Positions 61,651-64,000 of a stretch of 64,000 nucleotides of DNA are shown here, piece after piece; within the stretch, counting starts at the first letter, position 1, and each line of letters opens with the position of its first letter. Source of the stretch: Thiotrichaceae bacterium UBA4486 (lineage in GTDB: Bacteria; Pseudomonadota; Gammaproteobacteria; Eutrophobiales; Eutrophobiaceae); the NCBI GenBank assembly GCA_002389045.1, contig DGNS01000009.1, positions 62,001 to 126,000 on the forward strand. The letters run 5' to 3'. Made by a program: the position numbers and the translations under genes. The notes under the pieces were generated by a model. It worked only from the letters and a program-made list of their open reading frames with translations. It made no database searches and was not told the DNA's origin.

Positions 61651-62959
61651 TCAATGTCTCCACTCTAATCCTCATCACCCCTCCATTAATCTCCTCCAGC
61701 GCCTCGATCTGCCGTAATGCCTGGTTCATGTTTCTTTCCAGCACGCGCTGGGTCAGGAAGATCACGGGCACATGCACCTCGCCTTCGGCGGGCTCTTTTT
61801 GCAATATGGCTTCGATGCTGATTCCGGCATCACCGAGGATACGCGTGACCCTGGCCAGCACGCCGGGTTTATCAATGGCCTGCAGGCGCAGATAGTACGC
61901 CGTCTCCACGTCCTCCATGTCAAGTATCGGCACATCGGACAGCGCGTTGGGCTGAAAGGCCAGGTGCGGGACGCGATTTTCCGGATCCGTGGTCAGCGCG
62001 CGCACCACATCGATGACATCAGCGACGACAGCGGAGGCGGTGGGCTGCGCGCCGGCGCCGGCGCCATAATATAATGTCGGCCCGACGGCATCGCCCATGA
62101 CCACGACAGCGTTCATGACGCCATCGACATTGGCAATGAGGCGGCGCTCCGGGATCAGCGTGGGATGCACGCGGAGTTCTATGCCCTTTTCCGTTTTGCG
62201 GGTGATGCCCAGGTGTTTGATCCGGTAGCCAAGTTCGCCGGCATAGACCACGTCCTGTGGCTGGATCTTCGAGATACCCTCGGTGTAGGTTTTTTCAAAC
62301 TGCAACGGCACCCCGAAGGCAATAGACCCCATGATGGTCAGTTTATGCGCCGCGTCGATGCCTTCCACGTCGAAGGTGGGATCGGCTTCGGCATAGCCCA
62401 GCGCCTGGGCTTCTTTCAATACCTCTTCGAAAGCGCGGCCCTTGTCGCGCATCTCGGTGAGGATAAAATTACCCGTGCCGTTGATGATGCCCGCAGCCCA
62501 GAGGATCTGGTTGGCCGCAAGGCCCTCGCGCATGGCCTTGATGATGGGAATACCGCCGGCGACTGCCGCCTCGAAAGCCACGGTGACACCCTTTTCCTGG
62601 GCGGCGGCAAAGATCTCGTTACCGTGTTTGGCAATCAGGGCCTTGTTGGCCGTGACCACATGTTTGCCATTGGCGATGGCCTTGAGCACCAGTTCCAGTG
62701 CCGGGTTGTAACCGCCGATGAGTTCGACGACGATGGCCACTTCCGGATCATTGACCACGGCAAAGGCGTCATCGGTAATGATACCGACCTGGTCGAGTCC
62801 ACTGATGGCATCCGCATCATAGTCTTTCGCTGCGGCATGACTGATGATAATGCCGCGACCGGCACGGCGGCTGATCTCTTCGGCATTCCGGGTCAACACA
62901 CTGACCGTACCGCCACCCACGGTGCCGAGACCGAGTAAACCTATCTTGACCGGTTCCAT
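61646..62959 (-). CDS. hom: Homoserine dehydrogenase (monofunctional)
   Basis: Reduces aspartate semialdehyde to homoserine, at the branch to threonine and methionine. The 437 residues show the NAD(P) motif GLLGLGTVGGGTV, the catalytic region EADPTFDVEGIDAAHKL and a C-terminal ACT domain (about 355-430, AIDKPGVLARVTRILGDAGISIEAI), which normally senses threonine. Unlike E. coli ThrA it is not fused to aspartokinase. Downstream is thrC; upstream is a PLP aminotransferase, with heptad tract T11 between. Confidence 0.95.
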   Translation of the reverse strand: MEPVKIGLLGLGTVGGGTVSVLTRNAEEISRRAGRGIIISHAAAKDYDADAISGLDQVGIITDDAFAVVNDPEVAIVVELIGGYNPALELVLKAIANGKHVVTANKALIAKHGNEIFAAAQEKGVTVAFEAAVAGGIPIIKAMREGLAANQILWAAGIINGTGNFILTEMRDKGRAFEEVLKEAQALGYAEADPTFDVEGIDAAHKLTIMGSIAFGVPLQFEKTYTEGISKIQPQDVVYAGELGYRIKHLGITRKTEKGIELRVHPTLIPERRLIANVDGVMNAVVVMGDAVGPTLYYGAGAGAQPTASAVVADVIDVVRALTTDPENRVPHLAFQPNALSDVPILDMEDVETAYYLRLQAIDKPGVLARVTRILGDAGISIEAILQKEPAEGEVHVPVIFLTQRVLERNMNQALRQIEALEEINGGVMRIRVETLK

Positions 62960-62990
62960 GATAATTCTCGTTTTTTTACCTTATGTCTTT

Positions 62991-63067
62991 GTTCGTAGTT
63001 CGTGGCTTATAGCTCGTAGCTTGTAGCTAGTTGCTTGTTGCTTGTAGCTCTAAGACTGTTGTTATCC
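62991..63067. repeat. Heptad tract T11
   Basis: Units GTTCGTA, GTTCGTG, GCTTATA, GCTCGTA, GCTTGTA, GCTAGTT, GCTTGTT, GACTGTT and GTTATCC, a GCTTGTA-type variant of the family. It fills the gap between hom and the aminotransferase, reaching into the latter's stop codon. Confidence 0.8.
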
Positions 63068-64000
63068 ACCGTCCGCGATGGATTCTGAATCGGTGATCTT
63101 TTCCTCCCGGAACATCGCTTTCAGTCCGCGAATGGCCTGGCGGGTACGGTGTTCGTTCTCGATCAGGGCAAAGCGAACATGCTTGTCGCCGTACTGGCCG
63201 AATCCGATGCCCGGCGAGACGGCCACTTTGGCGTCGAGCATGACCTTCTTGGAGAATTCCAGCGAACCCATGTGCCGGTATTGTTCGGGGATAGGCGCCC
63301 ACACGAACATGGTGGCGCGCGGTTTCTCCACGTGCCAACCAATCGAGTTCAATCCGTCGCAAAGCACGTCGCGGCGTCCCTGGTACATTTCACGGATGTC
63401 GCGGACACACTGCTGATCGCCTTCCAGCGCCGTGATGGCCGCCACTTGCATGGGTGTGTAAAGCCCGTAATCCAGATAGGATTTCAGCCGAGCCAGGGCA
63501 TTGACCAGCGTCGGGTTGCCGACCATGAAACCGATGCGCCAGCCCGGCATATTGTAGGTTTTGGACATGGAATAAAATTCCACCGCGATGTCTTTCGCGC
63601 CCGGCACCTGGAGGATGGAAGGCGCCTTGTAACCGTCAAAGACGATCTCGGCATAGGCCAGATCCTGGACTACCCAGATTTCATTTTCCCGGGCGAAATC
63701 GATGACCTTTTCAAAAAATTCCAGCTCCACGCACTCGGTGGTGGGGTTGCCGGGAAAATTCAGCAGCAACAGTTTCGGTTTCGGCCATGAGTCACGCACG
63801 GCCTTTTCCACTTCCTCGAAGAAATCGTTTTCGCCGGTCATCGGAATATGGCGCACGTCACCACCGGCGATGGTGAAACCGAAGGGATGAATCGGATAGG
63901 CCGGGTTCGGCACCAGCACCGCATCTCCGGCATCGACGATCGCCATGGCCAGGTGCGCCAGTCCTTCTTTCGACCCCAGCGTGACGATGGCCTCGGAATC
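63062..64000 (-). CDS. AlaC-type PLP aminotransferase, partial
   Basis: Glutamate-pyruvate-type class I aminotransferase (AlaC/YfdZ/YfbQ group) cut by the window edge. The visible 312 residues include GSKEGLAHLAMA at the edge, NPAYPIHPFGF, NFPGNPTTECV, DLAYAEIVFDG, and the PLP lysine in SMSKTYNMPGWRIGF, ending with HVRFALIENEHRTRQAIRGL. Position upstream of hom-thrC is conserved in gammaproteobacteria. The start lies beyond 64000. Confidence 0.9.
   Translation of the reverse strand, partial: DSEAIVTLGSKEGLAHLAMAIVDAGDAVLVPNPAYPIHPFGFTIAGGDVRHIPMTGENDFFEEVEKAVRDSWPKPKLLLLNFPGNPTTECVELEFFEKVIDFARENEIWVVQDLAYAEIVFDGYKAPSILQVPGAKDIAVEFYSMSKTYNMPGWRIGFMVGNPTLVNALARLKSYLDYGLYTPMQVAAITALEGDQQCVRDIREMYQGRRDVLCDGLNSIGWHVEKPRATMFVWAPIPEQYRHMGSLEFSKKVMLDAKVAVSPGIGFGQYGDKHVRFALIENEHRTRQAIRGLKAMFREEKITDSESIADGG

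Noticed and set aside
1..64000. tRNA or rRNA genes
   Set aside because: I read through the intergenic regions and found no cloverleaf with a GTTCGA-type T-loop or rRNA-like sequence, although a covariance search could find a weak case.

Overview
The window is chromosomal DNA of a free-living gammaproteobacterium that I cannot place more precisely. Clues are an ArgA fused from a kinase-like domain and a GNAT domain, a clpS-clpA pair, a recJ-prfB-lysS block next to hom-thrC and an AlaC-type aminotransferase, an RF2 gene with the classical +1 frameshift site, an AceF/Lpd-type pyruvate dehydrogenase and a PEP-CTERM protein. I count 51 protein-coding genes. I see no rRNA, tRNA, CRISPR array, prophage or complete insertion sequence.

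Layout. 1-12.6 kb: dapE, a PAS/degenerate-GGDEF protein, the glyoxylate-shunt genes aceA and glcB with a LysR regulator and clpSA between them, then argA-argE. 12.7-18.2 kb: ilvD, a lytic transglycosylase, pgpA, a hairpin-shaped MITE-like element, a zinc alcohol dehydrogenase, a small potassium-channel-like protein and a DUF423 protein. 18.2-25.2 kb: a moxR-DUF58-DUF4381-batA-batB/C-batD operon on the minus strand. 25.3-34.9 kb: an HpcH/HpaI aldolase, small proteins, dacB, a PEP-CTERM protein, a DASS transporter with a DcaP-like porin and a heme protein, and an M17 aminopeptidase. 35.1-43.7 kb: aceE-aceF-lpd, an NTF2-like protein, an alpha/beta hydrolase and argG. 43.7-50.5 kb: a GGDEF/EAL protein behind two CRP-type sites, then a RiPP operon of the HvfABC/bufferin type (EGKCG-repeat precursor, DUF692/MNIO enzyme, DUF2063 partner, DoxX) and a CPA1 antiporter interrupted by a stop codon. 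50.8-64 kb: lysS, prfB, two REC-GGDEF-EAL proteins, recJ, an RpfE-type protein, thrC, hom and a partial aminotransferase.

Two things stand out. The first is the metallophore/copper-buffering RiPP operon, whose precursor carries seven EGKCG motifs in 11-residue tandem repeats. The second is a family of 7-bp-periodic intergenic tracts (units such as GTTATCT, GTCGTCT, GTTCACC and their complements). Eleven tracts occur in 64 kb. All sit at gene 3' ends (convergent or tandem gene pairs, never divergent), several are built as inverted halves able to form RNA stems, and some supply the stop codon or last codons of the gene. They are a candidate undescribed 3'-end element.

Working together: aceA and glcB allow growth on acetate or fatty acids and the PDH operon feeds acetyl-CoA. 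argA/argE/argG, ilvD, dapE, hom and thrC cover amino-acid synthesis. Four GGDEF-family proteins point to substantial c-di-GMP signalling. All functions are read from motifs and family resemblance; no search was run.
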